A DNA stretch of 64,000 nt. It comes from Burkholderia cepacia (GTDB lineage: Bacteria > Pseudomonadota > Gammaproteobacteria > Burkholderiales > Burkholderiaceae). The first letter of the stretch is position 1; the number at the start of each line of letters is the position of its first letter. The notes under the pieces are model-generated. The model had not been told where the DNA came from. It saw nothing but the letters and a program-made list of their open reading frames with translations, and ran no database searches. This document shows positions 29,984-41,063 of the stretch, one piece after another. Made by a program: the position numbers and the translations under genes. The DNA lies in NCBI RefSeq assembly GCF_001718835.1, contig NZ_CP013443.1:2666001-2730000 (forward strand), read 5' to 3'.

Positions 29984-30049
29984 ACGTTACGGGCATCGCG
30001 CATGGGGCCGCACATCGCGCGACGCCCGATGCGCGAGCCCGCCGGCACT

Positions 30050-30526
30050 TCAGAAATAGTGCCGCGTGACGAACTCGGCCGCACACGCGAGCAGCGGCGT
30101 CTCGGCACCTTCGACCTGCATCGACACGGCCCACGTCGCCTGGACGCCGCCCTTCTCCACGTCGGTGGCGTTCTTTACGGCAAACAGCGCGCGCACACGC
30201 GCGCCGACCGGCACCGGCTTCAGGAACCGCACGCGGTTCAGCCCGTAGTTCACGCCCATCTTCTGCTCGAAACGCATCGCGTCGGCCATCAATGCCGGAA
30301 TCAGCGACAGCGTCAGGAACCCATGGGCGATCGGCCCGCCGAACGGCGACTCGCGCCGCGCGCGCTCGGGATCGACGTGAATCCATTGATGATCGCCGGT
30401 CGCGTCGGCAAACCCGTCGACGCGATGCTGGTCGATCGCGATCCAGCCGCTCGCGAGCGGCTCGGCGCCGACGCGTGCCTGCAGCGCCTGCGCCGACGCG
30501 ATCAGCGGCAAGGCCGCCGCCGTCAC
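30050..30526 (-). CDS. MaoC-like (R)-specific enoyl-CoA hydratase
   Basis: A 158-residue hot-dog fold protein with a GTG start (VTAAALPLIASAQALQARVG). The hydratase-2 motif is intact: catalytic Asp and His in TGDHQWIHVDPERA, followed by SPFGGPIAHGFLTLSL. Its start overlaps the stop of the other MaoC gene as GTGA, so the two are translationally coupled. Together they may form a heteromeric hydratase serving the acyl-CoA dehydrogenases upstream in the operon. Confidence 0.88.
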   Translation of the reverse strand: MTAAALPLIASAQALQARVGAEPLASGWIAIDQHRVDGFADATGDHQWIHVDPERARRESPFGGPIAHGFLTLSLIPALMADAMRFEQKMGVNYGLNRVRFLKPVPVGARVRALFAVKNATDVEKGGVQATWAVSMQVEGAETPLLACAAEFVTRHYF

Positions 30527-30984
30527 GCGCTCGCTCCGGCCGGATGGCGCAGCCCGAAGATCACCTTGGTATGCACGGTGATCACCGTCTCGCCTGCGGC
30601 GTTCACGCCGACCCATTCCGTCGACACGATGCCGCGGTCGGGCTTGCTCTCCGACACGCGCTTGTCGTGGACCTTCTGGTACATCGTGATCGTATCGCCC
30701 GCACGCACCGGCTTGAGCCAGCGGATCGAGTCGATGCCCGGCGAGCCCATGCTGGTCGAACCCGGCAGCACGTTGCGCACCAGCATGCCCATGAACACCG
30801 AACACGTATGCCAGCCGCTCGCGACAAGCCCGCCGAACGGCGAGGCTTCCGCCGCCGCCTCGTCCATGTGAAACGGCTGCGGGTCGTAGCGTTGCGCGAA
30901 CGCCTTGATGTCGTCGGGTTCGAACGTGTAACGGCCCACTTCGGTGGTGCTGCCGACCACCAGATCTTCGTAACTGATGCCCAC
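30523..30984 (-). CDS. MaoC family dehydratase
   Basis: A 153-residue hot-dog protein with GTG start (VGISYEDLVVGSTTEVGRYT) behind an AAGGAGA ribosome binding site. The motif AQRYDPQPFHMDEAAAEASP retains Asp and His of the hydratase-2 family, and GGLVASGWHTCSVFM follows. Overlap with the second MaoC gene by 4 bp suggests a two-subunit enzyme. It follows the PimD-like gene by 44 bp. Confidence 0.88.
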   Translation of the reverse strand: MGISYEDLVVGSTTEVGRYTFEPDDIKAFAQRYDPQPFHMDEAAAEASPFGGLVASGWHTCSVFMGMLVRNVLPGSTSMGSPGIDSIRWLKPVRAGDTITMYQKVHDKRVSESKPDRGIVSTEWVGVNAAGETVITVHTKVIFGLRHPAGASA

Positions 30985-31028
30985 TCTAGTCTCTCCTTGG
31001 TTTGCGCGCGCACGCGCCGTATTTGCCG

Positions 31029-32162
31029 CTATGCCGCGTCGGCCTGCGCGAAATCGGGCAGTGCCGCGATGCGCGCAAGATGATGATCGGTGTCGCCGAG
31101 CGTCGTCTCGATGATCGTCAACCGCTTGAACAGGTGCGCAGCGGCAACCTCGTTGGTCACGCCCATGCCGCCGTGCAGTTGAACGGCCTGCTGGCCGACG
31201 AAACGCGCGGCGGCGCCGACGCGCGCTTTCGCGGCCGACACGGCCTTGCGCCGCGCGTCGGCATCGCCGCTCGCGTAGCGTACGGCTGCCAGGTAGGTCA
31301 GCGAACGTGCCTGTTCGGCATGGATCAGCATGTCGACCATCCGGTGCTGCAGTGCCTGGAAACGCGCGATCGGCATGCCGAACTGTTCGCGCGTCTTCGT
31401 GTATTCGACCGTGGCGCGGTTCAGTTCGTCGAGCGCACCGACCGCCTCCGCGCACAGCAGGAACGTCGCGTAATCGGCGATCCGCTCGAGCGACGCCGCA
31501 TCGCGTTCGCCCCCCGCGAGCCGGCGCGCGGGCGTATCGTGCAGCCGGATCGTCGCGGCACGCTGGCCGTCGATCGTCCGGTAGTCGACGACGTCCGCGC
31601 CCGCCGCGCCGCGCTCGACGGCAAAGAGGCCCACCGCGCCGTCGTCGAGCCGCGCGGGCACGATCCACACGTCCGCTTGCGCGCCGTGCTGCACGATCGA
31701 CTTGACGCCGGTCAGGCGCTGCGCGCCGTCCGGTCCGCTCGCGCGCGTGTCGAGCGCGAACAGGTCGTAGCGCGCATGCGGCTCGTGGAATGCGACCGCC
31801 ACACGTTTGCGCCCCTGCGCGACCGCCTCCAGCAGCGCGGCATCCTCGCCGGCGCCGGAGCCGGCGATGCGCAAGGCCTCGACGCCCACCGCCGTTGCCC
31901 AGTAGGGCTCGATCACGAGCGCGCGGCCGAGTTCCTGCATCACGACCAGCATGTCGACCGGGCCGCCGCCGAAGCCGCCCTGTGCGTCCGGCACGGGCAG
32001 CGCGGTCAACCCCAGTTCCGTGAATGCCTGCCATTGCGCGTCAGATACGCCCGCGTCGCTGCGCACGATGGCCTGGCGCGCTTCGAAGCCGTATTGCTCG
32101 CCGAGATAACGGCGCAGCGCATCGGCGAACTGCTGCTGCTCATCGGTAAAGCTGAAATCCAT
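31029..32162 (-). CDS. Acyl-CoA dehydrogenase, PimD-like small subunit
   Basis: A 377-residue acyl-CoA dehydrogenase with all three domains but divergent active-site positions. The flavin-binding Arg/Gln region REQFGMPIARFQALQHRMVD and LHGGMGVTNE are present. The catalytic glutamate positions are not apparent. This pattern fits the small subunit of heteromeric dehydrogenases such as PimC/PimD, which oxidise pimeloyl-CoA and other dicarboxylyl-CoAs. It begins MDFSFTDEQQQFADALRRYL after a GAGGAG site and is 10 bp downstream of the large-subunit gene. Confidence 0.87.
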   Translation of the reverse strand: MDFSFTDEQQQFADALRRYLGEQYGFEARQAIVRSDAGVSDAQWQAFTELGLTALPVPDAQGGFGGGPVDMLVVMQELGRALVIEPYWATAVGVEALRIAGSGAGEDAALLEAVAQGRKRVAVAFHEPHARYDLFALDTRASGPDGAQRLTGVKSIVQHGAQADVWIVPARLDDGAVGLFAVERGAAGADVVDYRTIDGQRAATIRLHDTPARRLAGGERDAASLERIADYATFLLCAEAVGALDELNRATVEYTKTREQFGMPIARFQALQHRMVDMLIHAEQARSLTYLAAVRYASGDADARRKAVSAAKARVGAAARFVGQQAVQLHGGMGVTNEVAAAHLFKRLTIIETTLGDTDHHLARIAALPDFAQADAA

Positions 32163-32172
32163 ATGCCGCTCC

Positions 32173-33369
32173 TCACAGTCCGAGAATCATCTGCGCGATG
32201 ATGTTCTTCTGGATCTCGTTCGAACCGCCGTAGATCGACGTCTTCCGGTAGTTGAAGTAGTACGCGGCCAGCGGCGCCGCGTCGTCATCGCCGGCGATGC
32301 TGTGCTCGCGCCGGCCGTCGAGGAACGGAACGTCGAACGGTGCGGCGAGCGGGCCGATCGCGTCGACCATCAGCTCGGTCAGCGCCTGCTGCACTTCCGT
32401 GCCCTTGATCTTCAGCATGGACGCCTCGGGGCCCGGCCCCTTCCCGCTCGTCTCGCGGCTGACGACGCGCAGCACCGTCACCTCGAGCGCCATCAGCTCG
32501 ACCTCGAGCGCCGCGACCTTTGCGGCGAATACGGGATCGGCAAGCAACGGCTTGCCGTTCTTGCGCTGGTTCGACGCCACGCGCTTCAGGAACGCGAGTT
32601 CGCGCTTCGACGCGCCGACGCGCGCGATGCCGGTGCGCTCATGGCCAAGCAGGTATTTCGCGTAGGTCCAGCCACGATTCTCGTCACCAACGAGATTCTC
32701 GACCGGCACCTTCACGTCCTCGAAGAACACTTCGTTGACCTCGTGGTCCTCGTCGAGCATGACGATCGGGCGCACCGTGATGCCGGGCGTCTTCATGTCG
32801 ATCAGCAGGAACGAGATGCCCTCCTGTTTCTTCGCGGCCGGATCGGTGCGCACGAGGCAGAACATCATGTCGGCGTACTGGCCGAGCGTCGTCCAGGTCT
32901 TCTGGCCGTTGACGACGTAGTGATCGCCTTGGCGCTCGGCGCGCGTGCGCAACGACGCGAGGTCGGATCCCGAACCCGGCTCCGAATAGCCCTGGCACCA
33001 CCAGTCCGAGCCGTCGAGAATGCGCGGCAGATAATGACGTTTTTGCGCTTCGCTGCCGTATTTCATCAACACCGGCGCGACCATCGATACGCCGAACGGC
33101 AGCACGGTCGGTGCACCGATCCGCGCGCACTCCTCATCCCAGATGTGCCGTTGCGTCGCGTTCCAGCCCGGGCCGCCATATTCAACCGGCCACGCGGGCG
33201 CGGACCAGCCGCGCTGGCCGAGAATCCGGTGCCAGCTCGCGAAATCCTCGCGGTCGAGTCGTTTGTGATCGAGTACTTTGGCGCGCAGTGCGTGAGGCAG
33301 GTTGGCCTCGAGCCAGGCGCGGACGTCGACGCGGAACGCGTCGTCGGCGGGGGAATAATCCAGATCCAT
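32173..33369 (-). CDS. Acyl-CoA dehydrogenase, PimC-like large subunit
   Basis: A 398-residue acyl-CoA dehydrogenase. FAD-contact motifs include CQGYSEPGSGSDLASL and GQKTWTTLGQYADMMF. The helix-G segment LLGHERTGIARVG offers E244 as catalytic base, as in isovaleryl-CoA-type enzymes. The usual C-terminal glutamate is replaced in YGGSNEIQKNIIAQMIL. This and the tandem small-subunit gene suggest a heterotetramer for dicarboxylyl or branched acyl-CoAs. A CAGGAGA site precedes the ATG. The true substrate is unknown. Confidence 0.88.
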   Translation of the reverse strand: MDLDYSPADDAFRVDVRAWLEANLPHALRAKVLDHKRLDREDFASWHRILGQRGWSAPAWPVEYGGPGWNATQRHIWDEECARIGAPTVLPFGVSMVAPVLMKYGSEAQKRHYLPRILDGSDWWCQGYSEPGSGSDLASLRTRAERQGDHYVVNGQKTWTTLGQYADMMFCLVRTDPAAKKQEGISFLLIDMKTPGITVRPIVMLDEDHEVNEVFFEDVKVPVENLVGDENRGWTYAKYLLGHERTGIARVGASKRELAFLKRVASNQRKNGKPLLADPVFAAKVAALEVELMALEVTVLRVVSRETSGKGPGPEASMLKIKGTEVQQALTELMVDAIGPLAAPFDVPFLDGRREHSIAGDDDAAPLAAYYFNYRKTSIYGGSNEIQKNIIAQMILGL

Positions 33370-33423
33370 GCGCAGTGTCTCCTGACCGCGGCCATCCAGC
33401 CCGGCAAGGACTCACTGCATACG

Positions 33424-33846
33424 TCATTGCAGCGGTTCTTTCAGCGCGGCGGGAATCGGCAGCGGCATCACGTCGATGCCTTCTTCGGCCAAGGATTGCG
33501 CATCCTCCGGCGTCGTGACGCCACGAATGCTGCGTGCCGGCGCCTCGTTGTAATGGATGCGCCGCGCTTCCTCGGCGAAGCGCTCGCCCACATTCTCGGT
33601 TTTCTCCAGCACCTCGCGCAGTGCTCGCATCACCTGCGCCTGCATTGCGCGCGGATCGGCCGGCTGAGCCTGCGTCGCACCCGACAGATTCAGGCGCGGC
33701 GCCGACGGCAGACGGTTGACCTCGGTCGTTCCGCACACCGGGCATTCGACCAGCTTGCGGGACAACTGCGCTTCGAATTCATCGGCGGAAGCGAACCAGC
33801 CTTCGAACCGATGACCGTGCGGGCACTGCAAATCGAGGACCTTCAT
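33424..33846 (-). CDS. DUF1178 family protein
   Basis: A 140-residue protein with an N-terminal zinc-ribbon-like part: CPHGHRFEGWF and CPVCGTTEVNRLPSAPRLNL give two Cys pairs. A helical segment and IHYNEAPARSIRGVTTPEDA, the DUF1178 signature, follow. The function is unknown. It lies between the NUDIX gene and the acyl-CoA dehydrogenase operon, a context I believe is common in Burkholderia. The gap on its upstream side holds two GC-rich hairpins. Confidence 0.9.
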   Translation of the reverse strand: MKVLDLQCPHGHRFEGWFASADEFEAQLSRKLVECPVCGTTEVNRLPSAPRLNLSGATQAQPADPRAMQAQVMRALREVLEKTENVGERFAEEARRIHYNEAPARSIRGVTTPEDAQSLAEEGIDVMPLPIPAALKEPLQ

Positions 33847-33982
33847 GCTGAATCAGGGCGTGTGGCGAGTGTAGCGCAAAAAGCGGTTTTGTGAACGATC
33901 GTGCTAAACCGACGCCCGCTGCTGCGGGCGCCCGATGTCATTGAATTGTAGCGCGGCGCCTGTCGCGCCGCTGACGCTGCCT

Positions 33983-34573
33983 TCAGGGCGTCAGGACCGG
34001 CCCGAGCGGCCACGTACCGGACAGCACCTTGTCGAGCCACATCGTACCGATGATTGTCTTCACGTCGGAAATCTGGCCGGTGCGCACCCATTCCTGCAGA
34101 TCGGCCGGCGTCGCGGTGAAGGTCTCGAGGAATTCGCCTTCATCGAGCTTGCGCTCGCCGGCCGTCAGCCCGCGCGCCAGGTACAGGTCGATGAATTCGG
34201 TCGAGTAAGAAATGATCGGATGAATGCGGGCCAGGAACACGTACTCGCGTGCGGTGTAACCCGTTTCCTCGCGCAGCTCGCGCACCGCGCAGGCGAGCGC
34301 GCCTTCGTTCGGGTCGAGCTTGCCGGCCGGGAATTCGGCCATCACCTTGCCGATCGGGTAGCGAAACTGGCTTTCCATCAGCACGCGGCCGTCGTCGAAC
34401 AACGGGATCACCATCACCGCGCCCGGATGCTGGACGTATTCGCGCGTGGCTTTCTTGCCGTCCGGCAGGCGGACGATATCGCGCTTGAGCTTGAGGAACG
34501 CGCCGTCGAAGATCGCCTCGCTTTCGAGGCAGGTTTCGGTCAGTGCGGCGTCGTGATTGGGTAGTTCGGCCAT
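33983..34573 (-). CDS. NUDIX hydrolase, ADP-ribose pyrophosphatase type
   Basis: A 196-residue NUDIX enzyme. The Nudix box runs GKLDPNEGALACAVRELREE then TGYT. Upstream residues MVIPLFDDGRVLMESQFRYP are typical of ADP-ribose pyrophosphatases (NudF-like), which cleave ADP-ribose to AMP and ribose-5-phosphate. It is 36 bp downstream of the DUF2818 gene and may be the distal part of the nuo transcript, linking NAD-derived metabolite clean-up to complex I. Confidence 0.9.
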   Translation of the reverse strand: MAELPNHDAALTETCLESEAIFDGAFLKLKRDIVRLPDGKKATREYVQHPGAVMVIPLFDDGRVLMESQFRYPIGKVMAEFPAGKLDPNEGALACAVRELREETGYTAREYVFLARIHPIISYSTEFIDLYLARGLTAGERKLDEGEFLETFTATPADLQEWVRTGQISDVKTIIGTMWLDKVLSGTWPLGPVLTP

Positions 34574-34609
34574 CGGCGGCTCCGGGAATGAGCGCGACGG
34601 CCGAAGCCG

Positions 34610-34906
34610 TCAGCGTCGTTTGACGAGATACTGGAACGTGAAGCCGGGAAACGCGAACACGACGAAAAGACTGAACGTGATCGCGTAGAACTGCCAGCCC
34701 TGTTCGAAGCGGTTGCCGGCGCGCGACTCGAGCCAGAAGCCGAGCGCGCCAACGATGAAGTACAGCACGATCAGCTCGCCGATCCGCACCCACCCGCTCT
34801 TCTTCGTCGCGCCGAACGGCACGACGGCGAAGAGGCGTTGGTTCAGGAACGGCAGGTTGGCGCAGACGAACGCCAACAGCACGATAAACCAGCCGGCTGC
34901 CGACAT
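34610..34906 (-). CDS. DUF2818 family small membrane protein
   Basis: A 98-residue protein with three predicted transmembrane helices (WFIVLLAFVCANLPFL, ELIVLYFIVGALGFWLE, FYAITFSLFVVFAFPGFTF) and a basic C-terminus. It matches DUF2818, a family that to my knowledge sits immediately after nuoN in Burkholderiales. Its ATG shares a base with the nuoN stop (TAATG), so it is translationally coupled to complex I genes. An accessory or assembly role for complex I is an inference from this linkage only. Confidence 0.87.
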   Translation of the reverse strand: MSAAGWFIVLLAFVCANLPFLNQRLFAVVPFGATKKSGWVRIGELIVLYFIVGALGFWLESRAGNRFEQGWQFYAITFSLFVVFAFPGFTFQYLVKRR

Positions 34907-36372
34907 TACAGCGGCAGCGTGTGGCGAATTGCCTGCAGGCAGGCCGTCAGCAGCGGGCTCGGGATCAGGCCGAGCACGACGACCGCCAGGCCGTTCAGCA
35001 CGAGGATCGTACGCTTGCAGAAATCGCCCGTGATCGGCGTTGCATCCTGCGGTGCATCGAAGTACATCAGCTTGACGATGCGCAGGTAGTAGAACGCGCC
35101 GAACAGCGACGTGATCACGGCCAGCACGGCCAGCCACGTGAGGCCCGCGTTGACGGTCGCCTCGAGCACCGCGAGCTTCGCGTAGAAGCCGACGGTCGGC
35201 GGGATACCTGCCAGCGAGAACATCATGACCATCATCACGAACGCGAACACCGGGCTGCGCTTGTTGAGGCCCTTGAAGTCGTCGATCGTTTCGGCTTCGA
35301 AATCGCGGCGTGCGAGCAGCATCACCACGCCGAACGAGCCGAGCGTCGTGATCAGGTAGACGATCGCGTAGAACATCGCCGAGCTGTATGCATTCGCCGG
35401 CGCTGCCGCGTCGCCCTTCACGATGCCTGCGAGCAGGCCGAGCAGCACGAAGCCCATGTTCGAGATCGCCGAGTACGCGAGCATCCGCTTGATGTTGCGC
35501 TGGACGATACCGGTGATGTTGCCGACGATCAGCGACAGCGCGGCGAGGATCACGAGCGCGGTCTGCCAGTTCTGCGCGAGCGGCAGCAGGCCCATCACCA
35601 GGAAACGCAGGCCCCACGCGAACGCAGCAACCTTCGGGCCGCCGCCGACGAACAGCGTCATCGCGGTCGGTGCGCCCTGGTAGACGTCCGGCACCCACAT
35701 GTGGAACGGCACGGCGCCGAGCTTGAATGCGATACCGGCGACGATGAATACCACGCCGAACATCAGCACGGCTGCGTCGGTGTTGCCGCCGACCGCCTTG
35801 TACACCTCGCCCAGCTCGAGCGAGCCGGTCGCGCCGTACAGCATCGAGATGCCGTACAGCACGAAGCCCGACGCGAGCGCGCCCAGCACGTAGTACTTCA
35901 TCGCGGCTTCGCTCGACTGCGCGGCGTCGCGGCGCAGTGCGATGACTGCGTACAGCGACAGCGACATCAGTTCGAGACCGAGGTACAGCGTCAGGAAGTT
36001 GTTGCCCGACACCATGACCAGCTGGCCGAGCAGCGAGAACATGCCGAGCAGGAACACGTCGCCGCGGAACATGTCGCGATCCTCGAGGTACTTGCGCGAA
36101 TAGACGAGCGAGACCGCGAAACCGAACGACACGACGGCCTTCATCGTGCTCGCGAACGAGTCGACGACGACCATCTTCGAGAAGAAGTAGTACTGCTGCG
36201 GGTCGAGTGCCTGCACCGCGAACCACACGCCGGCGACGACCGACGATACGACCGCGATCAGGTAAGTCAGGCGGCGGCCGGAAGCACCGGTAAAGGTGTC
36301 GTTCAGCCATGCGACGACGATGGCGGCCATCACCAGCGCGTCAGGCAACAGGACATTCATAGGAGCGTTCAT
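34906..36372 (-). CDS. nuoN: NADH-quinone oxidoreductase subunit N
   Basis: A 488-residue antiporter-like membrane subunit of complex I with about 14 helices. The proton-channel signature GIAFKLGAVPFHMWVPDVYQ contains the essential lysine, and the glutamate-bearing helix (YLGLELMSLSLYAVIA) is present. It is the last of the fourteen nuo genes. The start ATG follows GGAGGAAA; a second ATG four codons downstream is possible. DUF2818 begins in its stop codon. Confidence 0.97.
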   Translation of the reverse strand: MNAPMNVLLPDALVMAAIVVAWLNDTFTGASGRRLTYLIAVVSSVVAGVWFAVQALDPQQYYFFSKMVVVDSFASTMKAVVSFGFAVSLVYSRKYLEDRDMFRGDVFLLGMFSLLGQLVMVSGNNFLTLYLGLELMSLSLYAVIALRRDAAQSSEAAMKYYVLGALASGFVLYGISMLYGATGSLELGEVYKAVGGNTDAAVLMFGVVFIVAGIAFKLGAVPFHMWVPDVYQGAPTAMTLFVGGGPKVAAFAWGLRFLVMGLLPLAQNWQTALVILAALSLIVGNITGIVQRNIKRMLAYSAISNMGFVLLGLLAGIVKGDAAAPANAYSSAMFYAIVYLITTLGSFGVVMLLARRDFEAETIDDFKGLNKRSPVFAFVMMVMMFSLAGIPPTVGFYAKLAVLEATVNAGLTWLAVLAVITSLFGAFYYLRIVKLMYFDAPQDATPITGDFCKRTILVLNGLAVVVLGLIPSPLLTACLQAIRHTLPL

Positions 36373-36396
36373 GATCTTGATTTCCTCCGCTCGCGA

Positions 36397-37887
36397 TTAC
36401 TGCGCCAGCGGCAGCTTGGACTGCGCGACATGGGAGAGGAGGTTTTCCACGGAAACGTGCATCACGTCGGTGAAAGGCTTCGGATACAGGCCCATCAGCA
36501 GCGTGAACGCGGCGAGCACGGCCAGCATCAGGAATTCGCGACGGCCGATGTCCTTCAGCTTGGCAACGTGATCGTTCGCCACCGCGCCGAAGTACACGCG
36601 CTTGTACATCCACAGCGTGTAGGCAGCGCCGAGGATCAGCGTGAACGCCGCGCCGAATGCGATCCAGAAGTTGTACTGGACGGCCGCGAGAATCACCATG
36701 AACTCGCCGACGAAACCCGACGTGCCCGGCAGGCCGCAGTTGGCCATCGAGAACAGCATCGCGAAGGCCGCGAACTTCGGCATCACGTTGACGACACCGC
36801 CGTAATCGGCGATCTGGCGCGAGTGCACGCGGTCGTACAGCACGCCGATGCAGAGGAACATCGCGCCCGACACGAAGCCGTGCGAGATCATCTGGACGAT
36901 CGCGCCTTCGACGCCGAGCTGGTTGAAGATGAAGAAGCCGAGCGTGACGAAGCCCATGTGCGCGATCGACGAATACGCGACCAGCTTCTTCATGTCGGCC
37001 TGCACCATCGCGACGAGGCCGATGTAGATCACCGCGATCAGCGACAGCGTGATCACGACGGGGGCCAGGAAGTGGCTCGCGTCAGGCGTGATCGGCAGCG
37101 AGAAGCGCAGGAAACCGTACGCGCCGAGCTTCAGCATGATCGCGGCCAGCACGACCGAGCCGCCCGTCGGCGCTTCCACGTGCGCGTCCGGCAGCCACGT
37201 GTGCACCGGCCACATCGGCACCTTCACCGCGAACGCGAGGAAGAACGCGATGAACAGCAGGATCTGGGGCGTCATCGCGATCTTGGCGTTCTGCCACGTC
37301 GCGAGGTCGAACGAATGCGTTTCCGTGTACAGGTAGATCAGCGCGACCAGCATCAGCAGCGAGCCGGCCAGCGTGTACAGGAAGAACTTGAATGCCGCAT
37401 ACACGCGGTTCGGGCCGCCCCACACGCCGATGATGATGTACATCGGGATCAGGGTCGCTTCGAAGAACACGTAGAACAGCAGGCCGTCGGCCGCCGAGAA
37501 GACGCCGATCATGATCCCGGACAGGATCAGGAACGCCGCGAGGTACTGCGCGACGTTCTCGGTGATCACTTCCCATGCGGCGATCACGACGATCACCGTG
37601 ATCAGCGCGGTCAGCACGACGAACCACATCGAGATGCCGTCGACGCCGAGGTGATACGCGATGTCGAAGCGCTCGATCCAGGTCGACTTCTCGACGAACT
37701 GCAGCGCAGCCGTGCTCGAATCGAAGCCCGTGATCAGCGGGATCGTGACCGCAAGGCCGAGCAGCGAACCGATCAGTGCGATCCAGCGGGCCGTCCCCGG
37801 ATTTTTGTCATTACCCACCGCAAGCACGAGGAGGCCGAAAACGATCGGCAGCCAGATCGCGGTACTGAGAATCGGAAAAGCGTGCAT
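36397..37887 (-). CDS. nuoM: NADH-quinone oxidoreductase subunit M
   Basis: A 496-residue proton-pumping membrane subunit. Key features are the Glu helix (FFEATLIPMYIIIGVWGG), the lysine-containing FAVKVPMWPVHTWLPDAHVE, and APTGGSVVLAAIMLKLGAYG. About 14 transmembrane helices. It sits between nuoL and nuoN as in all complete nuo operons. Confidence 0.98.
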   Translation of the reverse strand: MHAFPILSTAIWLPIVFGLLVLAVGNDKNPGTARWIALIGSLLGLAVTIPLITGFDSSTAALQFVEKSTWIERFDIAYHLGVDGISMWFVVLTALITVIVVIAAWEVITENVAQYLAAFLILSGIMIGVFSAADGLLFYVFFEATLIPMYIIIGVWGGPNRVYAAFKFFLYTLAGSLLMLVALIYLYTETHSFDLATWQNAKIAMTPQILLFIAFFLAFAVKVPMWPVHTWLPDAHVEAPTGGSVVLAAIMLKLGAYGFLRFSLPITPDASHFLAPVVITLSLIAVIYIGLVAMVQADMKKLVAYSSIAHMGFVTLGFFIFNQLGVEGAIVQMISHGFVSGAMFLCIGVLYDRVHSRQIADYGGVVNVMPKFAAFAMLFSMANCGLPGTSGFVGEFMVILAAVQYNFWIAFGAAFTLILGAAYTLWMYKRVYFGAVANDHVAKLKDIGRREFLMLAVLAAFTLLMGLYPKPFTDVMHVSVENLLSHVAQSKLPLAQ

Positions 37888-37904
37888 TAAAGTTGTCCCC
37901 CGCC

Positions 37905-39959
<2,055 letters not shown>

Positions 39960-39976
39960 AACAGCGTTGCCTGAAA

Positions 39977-40282
39977 TTAACCTTTGAGCTGATCGAGATC
40001 CTCGACATTGATCGTGTCGAGCTTACGGAACAGGGTCACCAGAATCGCGAGGCCGATCGCGGCTTCCGCTGCGGCGACGGTCAGCACGAAGAACACGAAG
40101 ATCTGGCCGTGCACATCGCCGAGGTAATGCGAGAACGCGACGAAGTTGGTATTCACCGCCAGCAGCATCAGTTCGATCGACATCAGGATGATGATGACGT
40201 TGCGGCGGTTCAGGAAGATCCCGACGATCGCGATCGCAAAGAGGATCGCGCCGAGCACGAGGTAATGAGCAAGAGTCAGCAT
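39977..40282 (-). CDS. nuoK: NADH-quinone oxidoreductase subunit K
   Basis: A 101-residue, three-helix membrane subunit. Conserved glutamates lie in SIELMLLAVNTNFVAF and AAAEAAIGLAILVTLFR, part of the proton pathway between the quinone site and the antiporter subunits. It has normal family length and short spacing to nuoJ and nuoL. Confidence 0.98.
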   Translation of the reverse strand: MLTLAHYLVLGAILFAIAIVGIFLNRRNVIIILMSIELMLLAVNTNFVAFSHYLGDVHGQIFVFFVLTVAAAEAAIGLAILVTLFRKLDTINVEDLDQLKG

Positions 40283-40301
40283 GGGTTTTCCTTTCCTCCG
40301 C

Positions 40302-40952
40302 TTAGCCGTTGGTGCCCGAACCGGCTTCGCTCTGCGCCGTTTCCGGCTGCGGCTTGTCCGCTTCCATCTTCACGAGGCGCACACGGTCGTTGCGGCGCAC
40401 CTTGACCTGATCCGACACGCGCTGGCGCTTGCTGTCCTTGCCCTTGCGCTCGGTCAGCCCGATCGCGGCAATGATCGCGACCAGCAGCACGAGGCCGGCG
40501 ATTTCAAACGCGAAGATGTAGTCGGTGTAGATCACCTTGCCGATCAGTCGCGTGTTCGACCAGTTGGCCATCTCGCCCGTCGCCATCGCGTGCACCGTCT
40601 GCGTGTCGCCGTAGCCGCGCCACAGGATCAGCGCGGTTTCGATCACGATGATCGCGCCGACCACGGTCGCCATCGGAACGAAGCGCTTGAAGTCGCGGCG
40701 CAGGTAGTCGATGTTGATGTCCAGCATCATCACGACGAACAGGAACAGCACCATCACGGCGCCCACGTAGACCAGCACCAGCAGGATCGCGAGGAACTCC
40801 GCTTCCAGCAGCATCCAGATCGCGGCGGCGTTGAAGAACGCCAGCACAAGGAAAAGCGCAGACGCCACCGGGTTGCGCGAAGTGATCACCTTCAGCCCTG
40901 ATACCACCAGGAGCAGCGCGAAGATGTAGAACAGTACGGTCGTGAATTCCAT
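40302..40952 (-). CDS. nuoJ: NADH-quinone oxidoreductase subunit J
   Basis: A 216-residue membrane subunit with five helices. The pi-bulge helix region LAILLVLVYVGAVMVLFLFV is well conserved. The C-terminal 40 residues form a charged, non-conserved tail (ERKGKDSKRQRVSDQVKVRR). It is preceded by an unusually long structured gap after nuoI. Confidence 0.97.
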   Translation of the reverse strand: MEFTTVLFYIFALLLVVSGLKVITSRNPVASALFLVLAFFNAAAIWMLLEAEFLAILLVLVYVGAVMVLFLFVVMMLDINIDYLRRDFKRFVPMATVVGAIIVIETALILWRGYGDTQTVHAMATGEMANWSNTRLIGKVIYTDYIFAFEIAGLVLLVAIIAAIGLTERKGKDSKRQRVSDQVKVRRNDRVRLVKMEADKPQPETAQSEAGSGTNG

Positions 40953-40984
40953 GATTACCGGTTCATCGTTAGGCCATAGTCAGG

Positions 40985-41048
40985 CGCGGCTTGCGGAACG
41001 CTCTCGCGAGCCGCACCCGTCGCGGCGGCTCGGCCCGTTGCCGGGCCG
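40985..41048 (-). other. Tandem hairpins in the nuoI-nuoJ gap
   Basis: The 111-bp gap between nuoI and nuoJ contains two GC-rich inverted repeats. One is GAGCCGC / GCGGCTC (41008-41031). The other is a CGGCCCG / CGGGCCG hairpin with a 4-base loop (41031-41048). They share one base. Neither ends in a T-run on the minus strand, so they look more like mRNA processing or stability elements than terminators. Confidence 0.55.
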
Positions 41049-41063
41049 GCACTGCAAACACAA

